Below are positions 24,195 through 32,958 of a DNA stretch of 39,373 bases, piece after piece. Each line of letters begins with the position of its first letter. The stretch's first letter is position 1. The DNA is from Alistipes sp. Its GTDB lineage: Bacteria; Bacteroidota; Bacteroidia; Bacteroidales; Rikenellaceae. The translations under genes were made by a program, and so were the position numbers. Under the pieces are notes generated by a model that did not search any database, was not told the DNA's origin, and saw nothing but the letters and a program-made list of their open reading frames with translations. Location of the stretch: assembly GCA_017937805.1 (NCBI GenBank), contig JAGBCX010000039.1:1-39373 (forward strand). The letters run 5' to 3'.

Positions 24195-27152
24195 TTAGAA
24201 TGTTATATCAAGTCCGAATGTATATTGACGAGCCATCGGATACTGCGCCTGATAGACATTTGCCGTACCCTCCGGATCCAATCCAGAGAATTTCGTAAAG
24301 GTCAAAGGGTTTTGTATCTGTGCGTATATTCGCAAACCCTGAAATACTCGACTCTTCTTCAATAGTGCCTGCGGGAATGCATACGAAAGCATCACATTCT
24401 TCAAGCGAAGGAATGATGCGTCTTCCAACAAACGGCTATCAAACTCGGTGTAGACACCGTGACGCGGAATATCGGTAATATCGCCCGGTTTCTTCCATCG
24501 GTCGAGCAGTCGTGCCGACTGGTTGTACGACATAAAACGTCCGTTCGACTCATCGAAGTAACGGTCATTATTGAGCACCCAACGATCTGCAACCCACGAG
24601 AATTGAGCACTCAGGGCAAGACCTTTCCATGACAATGCTGTACCAAAACCGCCCTGCCAAGGTGCGATATAGCTCTTTCCTACCAACACCTTATCCTCAT
24701 CGCGCATCTCGTTGATTATCTCTCCGTCTTTCGTGTACCACAACGCATCTCCATTTGCCGGATTTACCCCCGCATAACGATTTATATAGAACTCGCCAAG
24801 TGGGTGTCCGACAACAAGTTTCGTATTGGTATTGGCCAACTCATACTCCTGCACGCCATTGTAGAGTTCGGTAATACGGTTATGGTTATACGAGAAGTTC
24901 ACATTTGCCGTCCATGCAAAATCTTTCACTTGGAGAATGGTGCCGCTGAGATTGAGCTCTACGCCCTTATTCACCATCGCTCCGACATTATCCCACATAT
25001 AGCCAAAGCCCGATGTCGAATATGGCAATGGCACCTGCATCAACATATCGGTTGTACGCTTGTAGTACAACTCCAAATCGACCGTCAATCTGTGCCAAAA
25101 GCCAAAGTGGAGCGCCAAGTTAGAAGTCCAAGGCTTCTCCCAACTAAGCGATTCATTTCCGGGTTGCGACAATCCGATACCGGCATTTCCTGCATAATCG
25201 GCACCACCACCCACAAGAGCCAAATGCTCATAATTAGGAATAGACGAGTTGCCCGAAGTACCGGTCGAAACTGCAATCTGTGCATGTGTAAGCCAACGGC
25301 GCGCAGACTCCATAAACACCTCATCGCGCAAACTCCACATAAAGCCCAATGACCAGAATGCTGCCCAACGATTATTCTTTCCGAAACGCGAAGAGGCATC
25401 GGCACGCACTGCCGCCTCTACAAAGTAGCGGTTATCGTAGTTGTACTCCCCACGTCCAAAGAATGACAAGAAGCCATAATCCGAATCGACCGTATCACTC
25501 CACGATGATGCGCGTGTTCCCGAAGAGATATTTGTCAGGAAGTCGTTATTCTGTCCTTGTGTCAAAAGGCTGAATGCCTCGTAGTGGTAGGATATACCCT
25601 CCTGACCAACAAGGAAGTTGAAATTGTGCTTATACCCCTTCGAGAAGCGGTAATTTATGGTATTCGTAACGGTAAGCGAGCCTCCATCTGTCGAAGAGCG
25701 CGAAGCCGAGCCTTGTCCTTGATTTGGAAGATAACTCGGATACGATACTCCAAAACCTGTGGTATGTGCGTAATCTACCGCCAACTGCGAACGCAATGAC
25801 AAGCCCTCAATTGGAGTTGCCTCAGCGTAAAAAGTCGAGAGCAACTTATATTTTTTGAAACTTACCGGATTATTCTCCAACCACTCGATAGGATTGACCT
25901 TTATACCCTTCCACGAGCCATCATTGACCGATGCCAACGAGCCATCTGCCTTGTATGGCGAATAGTATGGCAACATAAATCTCGCAGCCGAGATAGGGGT
26001 TTCAAGCGCATAAGCACCCTCGTCAGCCTGCTCAATCTGTTGATAGTTGAGCATGGTGTTAGTACCTATTTTGAGCCACTTTGCAGCCTTACGCTCCAGA
26101 TTGGTGCGGAACGAAAATCGCGCAAAGCCCGAGCCAAGAGCCGTACCCTCCTGATTGTAGTAACCACCCGAAACGTAGTACGATGTCTTATCATCGGCAC
26201 CCGAGATGGAGAGTTCGTAGTTCTGCAACAAAGCCGCCTTCTTATAGACCTCATTCAACCAGCATATATCGGTCTTGCTCAGCAAATCATAATCTTTACC
26301 CTCCGTTAAACCTACCTCTTTCTCGTACTGAATACGCTCTGCGGTATTCATCAAGTCCCAATTATCACCTGCAATTTGCGAAAATCCGAGTTGCATGCGA
26401 TAGTCGATGCGAGGGCGGTCGGCTTTCGCTCCGCGCTTGGTGGTAATAACGATAACTCCATTAGCAGCACGAGCTCCATAGATAGAGGTCGAAGCCGCAT
26501 CTTTCAGCACCGACAGCGATTCGATGTCAGCCGGATTGATGGCATTGAAATCGCTACTCTCAATAGGCACACCATCTAATATATAGAGTGGAGCAGTACC
26601 CGAATTGATGGAGTTCACACCTCGAATGGTCATCTTTGCCGAAGCGCTCGGCTCACCCGTAGAGGACATAACCGACAAACCTGCCACCTGGCCCTGCAAC
26701 GCCTGATCGAACGCTGCGGTCGGCGTATCGGTGATATTCTCCATCTCGACAGCCGAAACAGAGCCCGCCACAGTGCCCTTCTTGCGGACACCATAAGCGA
26801 TAACCACAACATCGTCAATGGATTCGGCATCACTCTGCATCACAAGGTTGTAAACAGCCTTATCGCTACCCGCAGGCACGATCCAATCTACCGAACGATA
26901 GCCCAAATAGGAAAATGAAAGTTTTGTGCCTGCTTCAACTTTGATGGTATAGGTTCCATCAAGCGCAGTTGTCGTACCTTGCATCTTATCGGTAACAACC
27001 GTAACTCCTATCAGCGGTTGCTTATCCTCCGCCGAGGTAATAACGCCACTCACCGTAACAACCGAAGCACCCTGCGCAAACGCGAGATAGGGCACAATCG
27101 CAAGCACGAGGAGCAAGCAGACCTGCAATAAATTAAAATCTCTTTTTAACAT
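24195..27152 (-). CDS. SusC/RagA family TonB-linked outer-membrane transporter
   Basis: A 985-residue TonB-dependent transporter. A signal peptide (to AFAQG) is followed by a carboxypeptidase-regulatory-like domain (SGVITSAEDKQPLIGVTVVT), a TonB-box region (DDVVVIAYG), the plug (ALQGQVAGLSVMS; LYILDGVPI; SIYGARAANGVIVITTKRG) and a barrel ending in YTFGLDITF. It imports a large ligand, captured with its SusD partner, using TonB energy. I chose ATG 27152 (MLKRDFNLLQ); the longer reading would start with TTG inside the promoter. The -7 element lies only 6 bases upstream of this ATG, so the mRNA should be leaderless or nearly so. First gene of the operon. Confidence 0.96.
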   Translation of the reverse strand: MLKRDFNLLQVCLLLVLAIVPYLAFAQGASVVTVSGVITSAEDKQPLIGVTVVTDKMQGTTTALDGTYTIKVEAGTKLSFSYLGYRSVDWIVPAGSDKAVYNLVMQSDAESIDDVVVIAYGVRKKGTVAGSVSAVEMENITDTPTAAFDQALQGQVAGLSVMSSTGEPSASAKMTIRGVNSINSGTAPLYILDGVPIESSDFNAINPADIESLSVLKDAASTSIYGARAANGVIVITTKRGAKADRPRIDYRMQLGFSQIAGDNWDLMNTAERIQYEKEVGLTEGKDYDLLSKTDICWLNEVYKKAALLQNYELSISGADDKTSYYVSGGYYNQEGTALGSGFARFSFRTNLERKAAKWLKIGTNTMLNYQQIEQADEGAYALETPISAARFMLPYYSPYKADGSLASVNDGSWKGIKVNPIEWLENNPVSFKKYKLLSTFYAEATPIEGLSLRSQLAVDYAHTTGFGVSYPSYLPNQGQGSASRSSTDGGSLTVTNTINYRFSKGYKHNFNFLVGQEGISYHYEAFSLLTQGQNNDFLTNISSGTRASSWSDTVDSDYGFLSFFGRGEYNYDNRYFVEAAVRADASSRFGKNNRWAAFWSLGFMWSLRDEVFMESARRWLTHAQIAVSTGTSGNSSIPNYEHLALVGGGADYAGNAGIGLSQPGNESLSWEKPWTSNLALHFGFWHRLTVDLELYYKRTTDMLMQVPLPYSTSGFGYMWDNVGAMVNKGVELNLSGTILQVKDFAWTANVNFSYNHNRITELYNGVQEYELANTNTKLVVGHPLGEFYINRYAGVNPANGDALWYTKDGEIINEMRDEDKVLVGKSYIAPWQGGFGTALSWKGLALSAQFSWVADRWVLNNDRYFDESNGRFMSYNQSARLLDRWKKPGDITDIPRHGVYTEFDSRLLEDASFLRLKNVMLSYAFPQALLKKSRVFQGLRIYAQIQNPLTFTKFSGLDPEGTANVYQAQYPMARQYTFGLDITF

Positions 27153-27158
27153 AGTGCG

Positions 27159-27190
27159 CAAAGATAGTGTTTTACTACGTAAAAAACAAA
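27159..27190 (-). promoter_or_regulatory. Promoter of the SusC operon, abutting the start codon
   Basis: The minus strand has TTTG (27187-27190), a 20-base spacer and TATCTTTG (27159-27166), an ideal Bacteroidetes promoter. The ATG begins 6 bases past the last G. Inside the spacer, TTTTAC-TAC-GTAAAA (27170-27184) is a perfect 6-bp inverted repeat and a possible operator. Confidence 0.8.
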
Positions 27191-27271
27191 AACATCTCTA
27201 TTTTTTAGCGAAAATTATTTACAACTATTCATCAATTTCGAGAGTGGTTTTTGTAGTTATTGCAAAATAAA

Positions 27272-27303
27272 TTTGCCCATTCGGGGATTTTTACTTACCT
27301 TTG
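27272..27303 (+). promoter_or_regulatory. Promoter of the acyltransferase gene
   Basis: TTTG (27272-27275), a 20-base spacer and TACCTTTG (27296-27303), followed by a 26-base leader to the ATG at 27330. This also shows that the longer reading frame from a TTG at 27273 begins inside the promoter and is not the true start. Confidence 0.85.
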
Positions 27304-27329
27304 TAGTCGTATTACGACTCTCGAAGATT

Positions 27330-28472
27330 ATGAAAGAGGATTTATATAGTGATATTCGCCCCTACAACGATGACGAAATTCCCGCCGCACTGGAGCGAAT
27401 TGCAAACGACCCATTTTTTGTACCTGCTATAAACTTCGCCTTCCCTGATGCCGACATGGAGAGCATCAGAGAGGTTGTGCGAACTTGCAAAACAGTGGAG
27501 CAGATGCAGGAGCGCGTAATGATAAGTATCATTAAGCGTATTATCGAAACATCTATCGACAACTTCACCTTCTCGGGATTAGAGAGAATCGAAGAGGGTA
27601 AAGGCTACCTATATGTTTCGAACCACCGCGACATTACGCTCGACTCTTTCTTGTTGCAATACACCCTATTTACCAATGGCATGCCTACAACTGCCACTAC
27701 ATTGGGTGACAACCTATTGCGTTCGCAATTTATTATCGATATCTGCCGAATAAATCGCGCAGTGCGAGTAATTAGAAAAACAGACGATATATCGCCTCGC
27801 GAGTTCCTGCTGAATTCGCAGCACCTCGCTGAGTATATCCGTTGGTATATCTCACAAGGTAAGTCAATGTGGATATCACAGCGCAATGGTCGCACGAAAG
27901 ATGGTATTGATGCCACCGACCAAGGCGTATTGAAGATGGTCAGCCTGAGTGGTCCGAGCGACTTTGTAGAGAATTTCAGCGAGTTGAGCATTGCACCAAT
28001 CGCTATCTCATACCAATACGAGCCATGCGACATCAGAAAGGCTATCGAAACAACTGTAAATCTGATGGGTGGCACCTACCAAAAGGGCAAAAACGAGGAT
28101 GTCAACAGTATATTGTATGGTATCCGTATGCCAAAGGGCGATGTAAATATTACAATTTGTGAGCCTATCACCCGTGAGGAGTTGGAGGAGTGTGGCAAGC
28201 TACCAAAAGCCGAGGCTTACAGAATGCTCAAAGAGATTATCGACAACCGCATATACAAGAATTATAAGTTGCACGACACCAACTATATAGCACACGATAT
28301 TCTGCATCGTAGCAAGCAGTATGCCGAATATTACACCCCTGCGGCTGTCAAGAAGTTCAAGGGCCGTATGGCGTATGCCGAAGCTCGATTTATGGAGTAT
28401 GGACTTGACATAAAAACTGCACGAAAAGTCTATCTCGGCATCTATGCCGGTCCGGTGGATACCAAGATATAG
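27330..28472 (+). CDS. PlsC-like acyltransferase (1-acylglycerol-3-phosphate type)
   Basis: A 380-residue protein of the glycerolphosphate acyltransferase superfamily. The acceptor motif is seen as SNHRDITLDS (about residues 97-106), with the later RVIRK and WISQRNGRTKDG blocks matching the family's substrate-binding motifs. It likely transfers an acyl chain in phospholipid or ornithine/glycine-lipid synthesis at the inner membrane. The classical HX4D spacing is not met exactly: aspartates occur 2 and 6 residues after the His. It is larger than typical PlsC (~240), with an N-terminal extension and a ~150-residue C-terminal region. It is divergent from the SusC operon, with its own promoter and a strong terminator. 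Confidence 0.75.
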   Translation: MKEDLYSDIRPYNDDEIPAALERIANDPFFVPAINFAFPDADMESIREVVRTCKTVEQMQERVMISIIKRIIETSIDNFTFSGLERIEEGKGYLYVSNHRDITLDSFLLQYTLFTNGMPTTATTLGDNLLRSQFIIDICRINRAVRVIRKTDDISPREFLLNSQHLAEYIRWYISQGKSMWISQRNGRTKDGIDATDQGVLKMVSLSGPSDFVENFSELSIAPIAISYQYEPCDIRKAIETTVNLMGGTYQKGKNEDVNSILYGIRMPKGDVNITICEPITREELEECGKLPKAEAYRMLKEIIDNRIYKNYKLHDTNYIAHDILHRSKQYAEYYTPAAVKKFKGRMAYAEARFMEYGLDIKTARKVYLGIYAGPVDTKI

Positions 28473-28481
28473 ACGAGAGAC

Positions 28482-28519
28482 AAGAGTTGAGAGCAAAAGT
28501 TCTCAACTCTTTCTTTTTA
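28482..28519. terminator. Terminator between convergent acyltransferase and YbaN-family genes
   Basis: A perfect 11-bp stem, AAGAGTTGAGA with TCTCAACTCTT (28482-28492 and 28501-28511), with an 8-base loop, followed by TCTTTTT on the plus strand. It overlaps the stop codon of the minus-strand gene. Confidence 0.85.
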
Positions 28520-28874
28520 GAGTTGCAAACGAGAGTATGTGCCACGAAATGCCCACTGCAAGCAGGAACATAAGCACCTGCGCCCACCACCACTCATCGA
28601 CCACTGCAAAGATGCAATAGCCTATTGTGAGCCACACCAGCGAAACGGAGATTATTTTCACACGCAGAGGAATGGCACGATATTCGCAAAAATTGCGTAT
28701 ATATTCACCAAAAACTCTATGATGAATAAGCCAATTATAGAGTTTTGGCGAAGCCTTAACCCATACAGCAGCCGAGATAAGCAGAAATGGCGTTGTGGGC
28801 AGCATCGGAAGGAAAATACCCAAAATGCCTAATACCAATGTAATAGCACCTATTGCGATTAAAAATATTCTCAT
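28503..28874 (-). CDS. YbaN (DUF454) family inner-membrane protein
   Basis: A 123-residue protein with four hydrophobic segments matching the YbaN/DUF454 family: an N-terminal helix pair (LIAIGAITLVLGILGIFLPM) followed by PTTPFLLISAAVWVKASPKL. A conserved basic stretch (EYRAIPLRVKIIS) and two C-terminal helices follow. Function is unknown in the family. I chose ATG 28874: the upstream extension is not conserved-looking and runs through the promoter. TATATTTG ends 7 bases before this ATG, so the mRNA may be leaderless. It is divergent from rpiB and its 3' end overlaps the shared terminator. Confidence 0.85.
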   Translation of the reverse strand: MRIFLIAIGAITLVLGILGIFLPMLPTTPFLLISAAVWVKASPKLYNWLIHHRVFGEYIRNFCEYRAIPLRVKIISVSLVWLTIGYCIFAVVDEWWWAQVLMFLLAVGISWHILSFATLKRKS

Positions 28875-28881
28875 TTCGTAG

Positions 28882-28908
28882 CAAATATACAAATATTTCG
28901 TATATTTG
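28882..28908. promoter_or_regulatory. Palindromic divergent promoter of the YbaN-family gene and rpiB
   Basis: CAAATATAC (28882-28890) and GTATATTTG (28900-28908) form a perfect inverted repeat, so each arm is a TATATTTG -7 element, one per direction. The spacer AAATATTT is itself self-complementary. The minus-strand gene starts 7 bases beyond its element; rpiB starts 37 bases beyond its own. Confidence 0.7.
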
Positions 28909-28945
28909 TAGTACAGGAGATGAATAAAACATAAAATAGAACTAT

Positions 28946-29371
28946 ATGGATAAGATAGGTATCGCTTGCGACCACGCAGGCTACGACATGAAAGAATTTT
29001 TGACGGGCTACCTCTCGGCAAAGGGCTTTGAGGTGTTCGATTTTGGTTGTCACTCGGAGGAGAGTTGCGACTATCCGGACTATGCTCACCCTATGGCTGA
29101 GGCTCTTGAAAAGGGCGAGTTCCCACGTGCTATTGGCATCTGCGGCTCAGGCGAAGGTATGGCTATGACGCTGAATAAACATGCGAAAGTGCGTGCATCT
29201 CTCTGCTGGATTCCCGAAATAGCCCACATGACACGACTTCACAACGACAGCAACGTGCTTGTATTGCCGGCTCGCTTCATCTCTAACGAAGAGGCTATTG
29301 CGATACTCGAAGAGTGGCTCAACACCGAGTTCGAGGGTGGCCGCCATGAGCGTCGAGTTGCAAAGATTTAA
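28946..29371 (+). CDS. rpiB: Ribose-5-phosphate isomerase B
   Basis: Interconverts ribose 5-phosphate and ribulose 5-phosphate in the pentose phosphate pathway. The 141-residue length is typical. Signatures: IACDHAGYDMKEFL (Asp9/His10), the anion-hole loop ICGSGEGMAM with the catalytic Cys66, NKHAKVRASLCW, and the MTRLHNDSNVLVLPARFI block. It is monocistronic, with a palindromic promoter shared with the YbaN-family gene and a strong terminator just downstream. Confidence 0.96.
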   Translation: MDKIGIACDHAGYDMKEFLTGYLSAKGFEVFDFGCHSEESCDYPDYAHPMAEALEKGEFPRAIGICGSGEGMAMTLNKHAKVRASLCWIPEIAHMTRLHNDSNVLVLPARFISNEEAIAILEEWLNTEFEGGRHERRVAKI

Positions 29372-29391
29372 CTCTGATAAGCAGAGTAACA

Positions 29392-29426
29392 AAAATGCCC
29401 CGAAAAACTCATTTTCGGGGCATTTT
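29392..29426. terminator. Bidirectional terminator between rpiB and xpt
   Basis: A perfect 15-bp stem, AAAATGCCCCGAAAA with TTTTCGGGGCATTTT, and a 5-base loop, giving T-tracts in both directions between convergent genes. Confidence 0.95.
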
Positions 29427-29450
29427 GCTATTGAAGCAGATTTTCTGCCA

Positions 29451-30017
29451 CTATTTTAACACTATTGTACAGTTGTCCAAACTCTCTATAATGGCAAGGG
29501 ATTCGACGTGTATGTCTCTGCCTCGCAACTCTTCGCCTCCACTCTGAAAGCCCTTCTCGATAAGAAATCCCATGCCCTCTAATTTGGCACCTGCCTGCTC
29601 AACCAAGTCAATAATACCCAAAGCAGCATTGCCATTTGCAAGGAAATCGTCAATAAATAGCACCCTATCATCTTTGGTCAGATAGTCGCTACTTACACAG
29701 ACCGAATAAGAGCGATTCTTTGTAAAAGAGAACACCTCGGTTACCAACATATTCTCCATCGTACTTGGCACCTTCTTCTTCGCAAACAATACGGGCACAT
29801 TCAGATAGTCACCAACCATAATAGCCGGAGCGATACCACTCGCTTCGATGGTAATTACCTTGTTAATCTTATGCTCTGCAAATCGTCTTGCAAGCTCTTT
29901 TGACATTTCGCGCATAAGCATAGGGTCCATCTGATGGTTAATAAAGTTATCAACCTTCAAAATACCGCCCGGGAAGCACTTTCCCTCTCTCAGAATGCGC
30001 TCTTTAAGCAACTTCAT
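29451..30017 (-). CDS. xpt: Xanthine phosphoribosyltransferase
   Basis: Salvages xanthine to XMP using PRPP. The 188-residue length matches the Bacillus-type Xpt. Signatures: the start [20 protein letters not shown], the [12 protein letters not shown] block, [12 protein letters not shown], and the PRPP-binding loop [16 protein letters not shown] (about 119-134). It lies 15 bases downstream of typA on the same strand, so the two are probably co-transcribed. No purine-riboswitch-like sequence is visible in the short gap, consistent with expression from the typA promoter. Confidence 0.96.
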   Translation of the reverse strand: MKLLKERILREGKCFPGGILKVDNFINHQMDPMLMREMSKELARRFAEHKINKVITIEASGIAPAIMVGDYLNVPVLFAKKKVPSTMENMLVTEVFSFTKNRSYSVCVSSDYLTKDDRVLFIDDFLANGNAALGIIDLVEQAGAKLEGMGFLIEKGFQSGGEELRGRDIHVESLAIIESLDNCTIVLK

Positions 30018-30032
30018 ACAGAAAACGATTTT

Positions 30033-31832
30033 TTATTTTGAAGCCCTTTTTCTATCGATTTCGTTAAGAAGAATCTTTCTCAATCGCATCGAATGAGGTG
30101 TCACCTCAACATACTCGTCCTCCTTGATATACTCCAACGCCTCCTCTAACGAGAAGATTTTTGGTGGCACGATAACTGCCTTATCGTCAGAACCCGAAGC
30201 GCGCATATTGGTAAGCTGCTTCGCCTTGCAGACATTCACGGTAATATCGTTGTTGCGGGTATGCTCGCCGATAACCTGTCCCATATAGACCTCCTCCATC
30301 GGCGAGATAAAAAAGCGACCTCTATCTTGCAGTTTATCAATCGAATAGGCATACGCCATACCCGTTTCTGATGCAATAATAGAGCCATTGGTGCGCATAT
30401 CTATATCGCCCATATATGGCTCGAAGGCACGCAGGCGGTGCGACATAATAGCCTCGCCCGCAGTGGCGGTGAGCATATTCGAGCGCAAGCCGATAATACC
30501 ACGCGAAGGGATATCGAATTCGAGGCGAGTACGACCATTTGCCGACTCCATATTTGTAAGTGTGCCCTTACGGCGAGTAGAGAGTTCGATGACAGTACCT
30601 GCCACCTCGTCAGGGCAGTCGATAGTCATCTCCTCGACAGGCTCGCACTTCACGCCATCAATCTCCTTGATAATAACCTTTGGCTGACCTACCTGCAACT
30701 CATATCCCTCACGGCGCATAGTCTCGACCAATACTGAGAGGTGCAACACGCCACGACCATAGACAATAAACGAATCGGCATTCTGTCCCGGCTCGACACG
30801 CAACGCCAAGTTGCGCTCCAACTCGCTGTCAAGACGCTCCTTGATGTGGCGCGAGGTTACGAACTTACCGTCCTTGCCAAAGAATGGCGAGTTGTTAATC
30901 GTAAAGAGCATTGACATTGTCGGCTCGTCAATCTTGATTGGTGGCAGTGGCTCAGGATTTTCAAAATCACAGATTGTATCGCCAATCTCGAAGCCCTCAA
31001 TACCTACCAAGGCGCAAATTTCGCCACACTCTACCTTCTCAACCTTCTTCTTGCCCAAGCCGTCAAAGACCATCAAATCCTTAATCTTGGTCTTAATTTT
31101 GGTTACGCCATCACGCTTTGCGAGCGTTACATTCTGACCATTTACAAGCGTTCCACGGGTAAGTTTTCCGACAGCGACACGACCGATATACGAAGAGTAT
31201 TCGAGCGAAGTTACCAACAACTGCGGAGTACCCTCGCTGACTGCCGGTGCAGGAATTTCGTCAATAATAGCGTCAAGCAGCGGCACAATACTATCGGTCT
31301 TTTCGTTCCACTTGTGCGACATCCAGCCCTGCTTTGCCGAGCCGTAGATGGTCTTATAATCGAGTTGCTCCTCCGTTGCATCGAGCGTGAACATCAAATC
31401 GAATACCTGCTCATTAACAACCTCAGGGCGGCAATTTGGCTTATCGACCTTATTGATAACAACGATAGGCTTCTTGCCGAGCGAAAGAGCCTTCTGCAAC
31501 ACAAAGCGCGTCTGTGGCATTGTACCCTCGAAGGCATCAACCAACAGCAGAACGCCATCACACATATTCAGCACGCGCTCCACCTCGCCACCAAAATCGG
31601 CGTGGCCGGGAGTGTCGATTATATTGATTTTGTAATCTTTATAGACCACCGAAACATTCTTCGAGAGAATTGTGATACCTCGCTCGCGCTCCAAGTCGTT
31701 ATTGTCGAGTACGAGGTCGCCCGTCTTTGATGACTCACGGAGCAGATTGCCTGCCAAAATCATCTTATCGACCAGCGTTGTTTTACCGTGGTCGACATGG
31801 GCTATAATTGCAATGTTGCGTAATTTTTGCAT
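30033..31832 (-). CDS. typA: Ribosome-associated translational GTPase TypA/BipA
   Basis: A 599-residue translational GTPase of the EF-G family that assists 50S assembly and stress adaptation. G1 is [13 protein letters not shown] (about 11-23), the switch region has [12 protein letters not shown]3 is [13 protein letters not shown], and G4 is NKVDKP. The C-terminal part carries the family-specific [20 protein letters not shown] region that contacts the ribosome. Length and domain order are normal. It is the first gene of a typA-xpt pair, and its TAATTTTG promoter element (31864-31871) is divergent from that of aroB. Confidence 0.97.
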   Translation of the reverse strand: MQKLRNIAIIAHVDHGKTTLVDKMILAGNLLRESSKTGDLVLDNNDLERERGITILSKNVSVVYKDYKINIIDTPGHADFGGEVERVLNMCDGVLLLVDAFEGTMPQTRFVLQKALSLGKKPIVVINKVDKPNCRPEVVNEQVFDLMFTLDATEEQLDYKTIYGSAKQGWMSHKWNEKTDSIVPLLDAIIDEIPAPAVSEGTPQLLVTSLEYSSYIGRVAVGKLTRGTLVNGQNVTLAKRDGVTKIKTKIKDLMVFDGLGKKKVEKVECGEICALVGIEGFEIGDTICDFENPEPLPPIKIDEPTMSMLFTINNSPFFGKDGKFVTSRHIKERLDSELERNLALRVEPGQNADSFIVYGRGVLHLSVLVETMRREGYELQVGQPKVIIKEIDGVKCEPVEEMTIDCPDEVAGTVIELSTRRKGTLTNMESANGRTRLEFDIPSRGIIGLRSNMLTATAGEAIMSHRLRAFEPYMGDIDMRTNGSIIASETGMAYAYSIDKLQDRGRFFISPMEEVYMGQVIGEHTRNNDITVNVCKAKQLTNMRASGSDDKAVIVPPKIFSLEEALEYIKEDEYVEVTPHSMRLRKILLNEIDRKRASK

Positions 31833-31863
31833 ACTACTGCCTTAGTTTTTCCTAAATAACGCG

Positions 31864-31901
31864 CAAAATTACTAATTTTAATCGGAAAATTGTTACTTTT
31901 G
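31864..31901. promoter_or_regulatory. Divergent -7 elements of typA (minus) and aroB (plus)
   Basis: The minus strand has TAATTTTG at 31864-31871, 31 bases from the typA ATG. The plus strand has TACTTTTG at 31894-31901, 23 bases from the aroB ATG. Both fit TAnnTTTG; -33 elements are not clear. Confidence 0.6.
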
Positions 31902-31924
31902 TAAAACTAATCGTCAATAATTTT

Positions 31925-32938
31925 ATGACAAAGCAGATAGAAGTTACCGATGGTAGCCACGTATATATAGGAGGCACCGATGAGTTATTGCCACAACTAT
32001 TGCCCGAAAAACGGGTAATTGTCATATCCGATAGCAATATTGACCGTACTCATCACGACCTTATCGCGCCCTACGAGCATATCCTTATCGGACAGGGCGA
32101 ACAGGCAAAGAGTCTTGCGACATTAGAGGAGATATATCGCCGTCTTATCGAACTCGGAGCCGACCGTTCGACCTTTATTCTCGGTATTGGTGGAGGCATC
32201 GTGACCGATATTGCAGGATTTGTCGCTTCGACCTATATGCGAGGTGTGGAGTTCGGTTTCGTAACTACCACCCTACTCGGCTCGGTAGATGCTTCGGTCG
32301 GTGGAAAAAATGGTGTAAATGTAGGCGGTTTCAAAAATATGGTTGGTGTCTTCTCGCAACCTAACTTCGTAATATGCGATGTTGCCCTACTCCACTCGCT
32401 CTCCGACCGTGAGTTCCGTGCAGGGTTGGCAGAGGTTATCAAGACCGCTATTTTGGGCGACACCGAACTATTCGAAATGTTGGAAAACAACTCATTCGAC
32501 ACGCTTCGCAACGACAACGAATTGCTCGAAGAGATTATCACACATTGTGTGCGTGTCAAGGCTTCGGTCGTAGCCGAAGATGAGCGAGAGGGCGGTCGCC
32601 GCCGTATTCTCAACCTCGGACATACAATAGCCCACGCCATCGAAAAGTCGTCAAACAAGATGAACCATGGCGAGGCGGTAGCCGCAGGCTTGTACCACAT
32701 AACACGCTCAGCCCTTGCACAAAAGATTATTTCGGAGGGAGATGCCGGCAGAATTTGTGCCCTCATTGAGCAGTACGGTTTTGATACTACCCTGCCCGCA
32801 GAGCGCAAGCAGTTGTTAGACGCTATCAAAGGGGACAAAAAGCGTAAGGGCAACTCGTTGCATCTGATATTCCCCACTGCAATAGGCAGTGTCGAGGACA
32901 AAGTGGTGTCGTACAATGATTTAGAGCAAATTATTTAA
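31925..32938 (+). CDS. aroB: 3-dehydroquinate synthase
   Basis: Converts DAHP to 3-dehydroquinate, the second step of the shikimate pathway to aromatic amino acids. The 337-residue length is normal. Signatures: the NAD-binding ILGIGGGIVTDIAGF, then TTTLLGSVDASVGGKNGVN, the zinc/substrate site AGLAEVIKTAI, and NLGHTIAHAIE with MNHGEAVAAG supplying His ligands. It is followed after 20 bases by the DUF4954 gene, probably on the same transcript. Confidence 0.97.
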   Translation: MTKQIEVTDGSHVYIGGTDELLPQLLPEKRVIVISDSNIDRTHHDLIAPYEHILIGQGEQAKSLATLEEIYRRLIELGADRSTFILGIGGGIVTDIAGFVASTYMRGVEFGFVTTTLLGSVDASVGGKNGVNVGGFKNMVGVFSQPNFVICDVALLHSLSDREFRAGLAEVIKTAILGDTELFEMLENNSFDTLRNDNELLEEIITHCVRVKASVVAEDEREGGRRRILNLGHTIAHAIEKSSNKMNHGEAVAAGLYHITRSALAQKIISEGDAGRICALIEQYGFDTTLPAERKQLLDAIKGDKKRKGNSLHLIFPTAIGSVEDKVVSYNDLEQII

Positions 32939-32958
32939 TTCTGCAATTTAATCGTATT

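Noticed and set aside
10473..27190. Reading the SusC/SusD cluster as a classical polysaccharide utilisation locus
   Set aside because: No glycoside hydrolase, polysaccharide lyase, esterase or sulfatase could be recognised in any of the ten genes; the only clear degradative enzymes are a protease and a phosphatase.
27273..27329. Upstream TTG start extending the acyltransferase
   Set aside because: The extension overlaps the TTTG and TACCTTTG promoter elements, and the ATG at 27330 gives a normal N-terminus.
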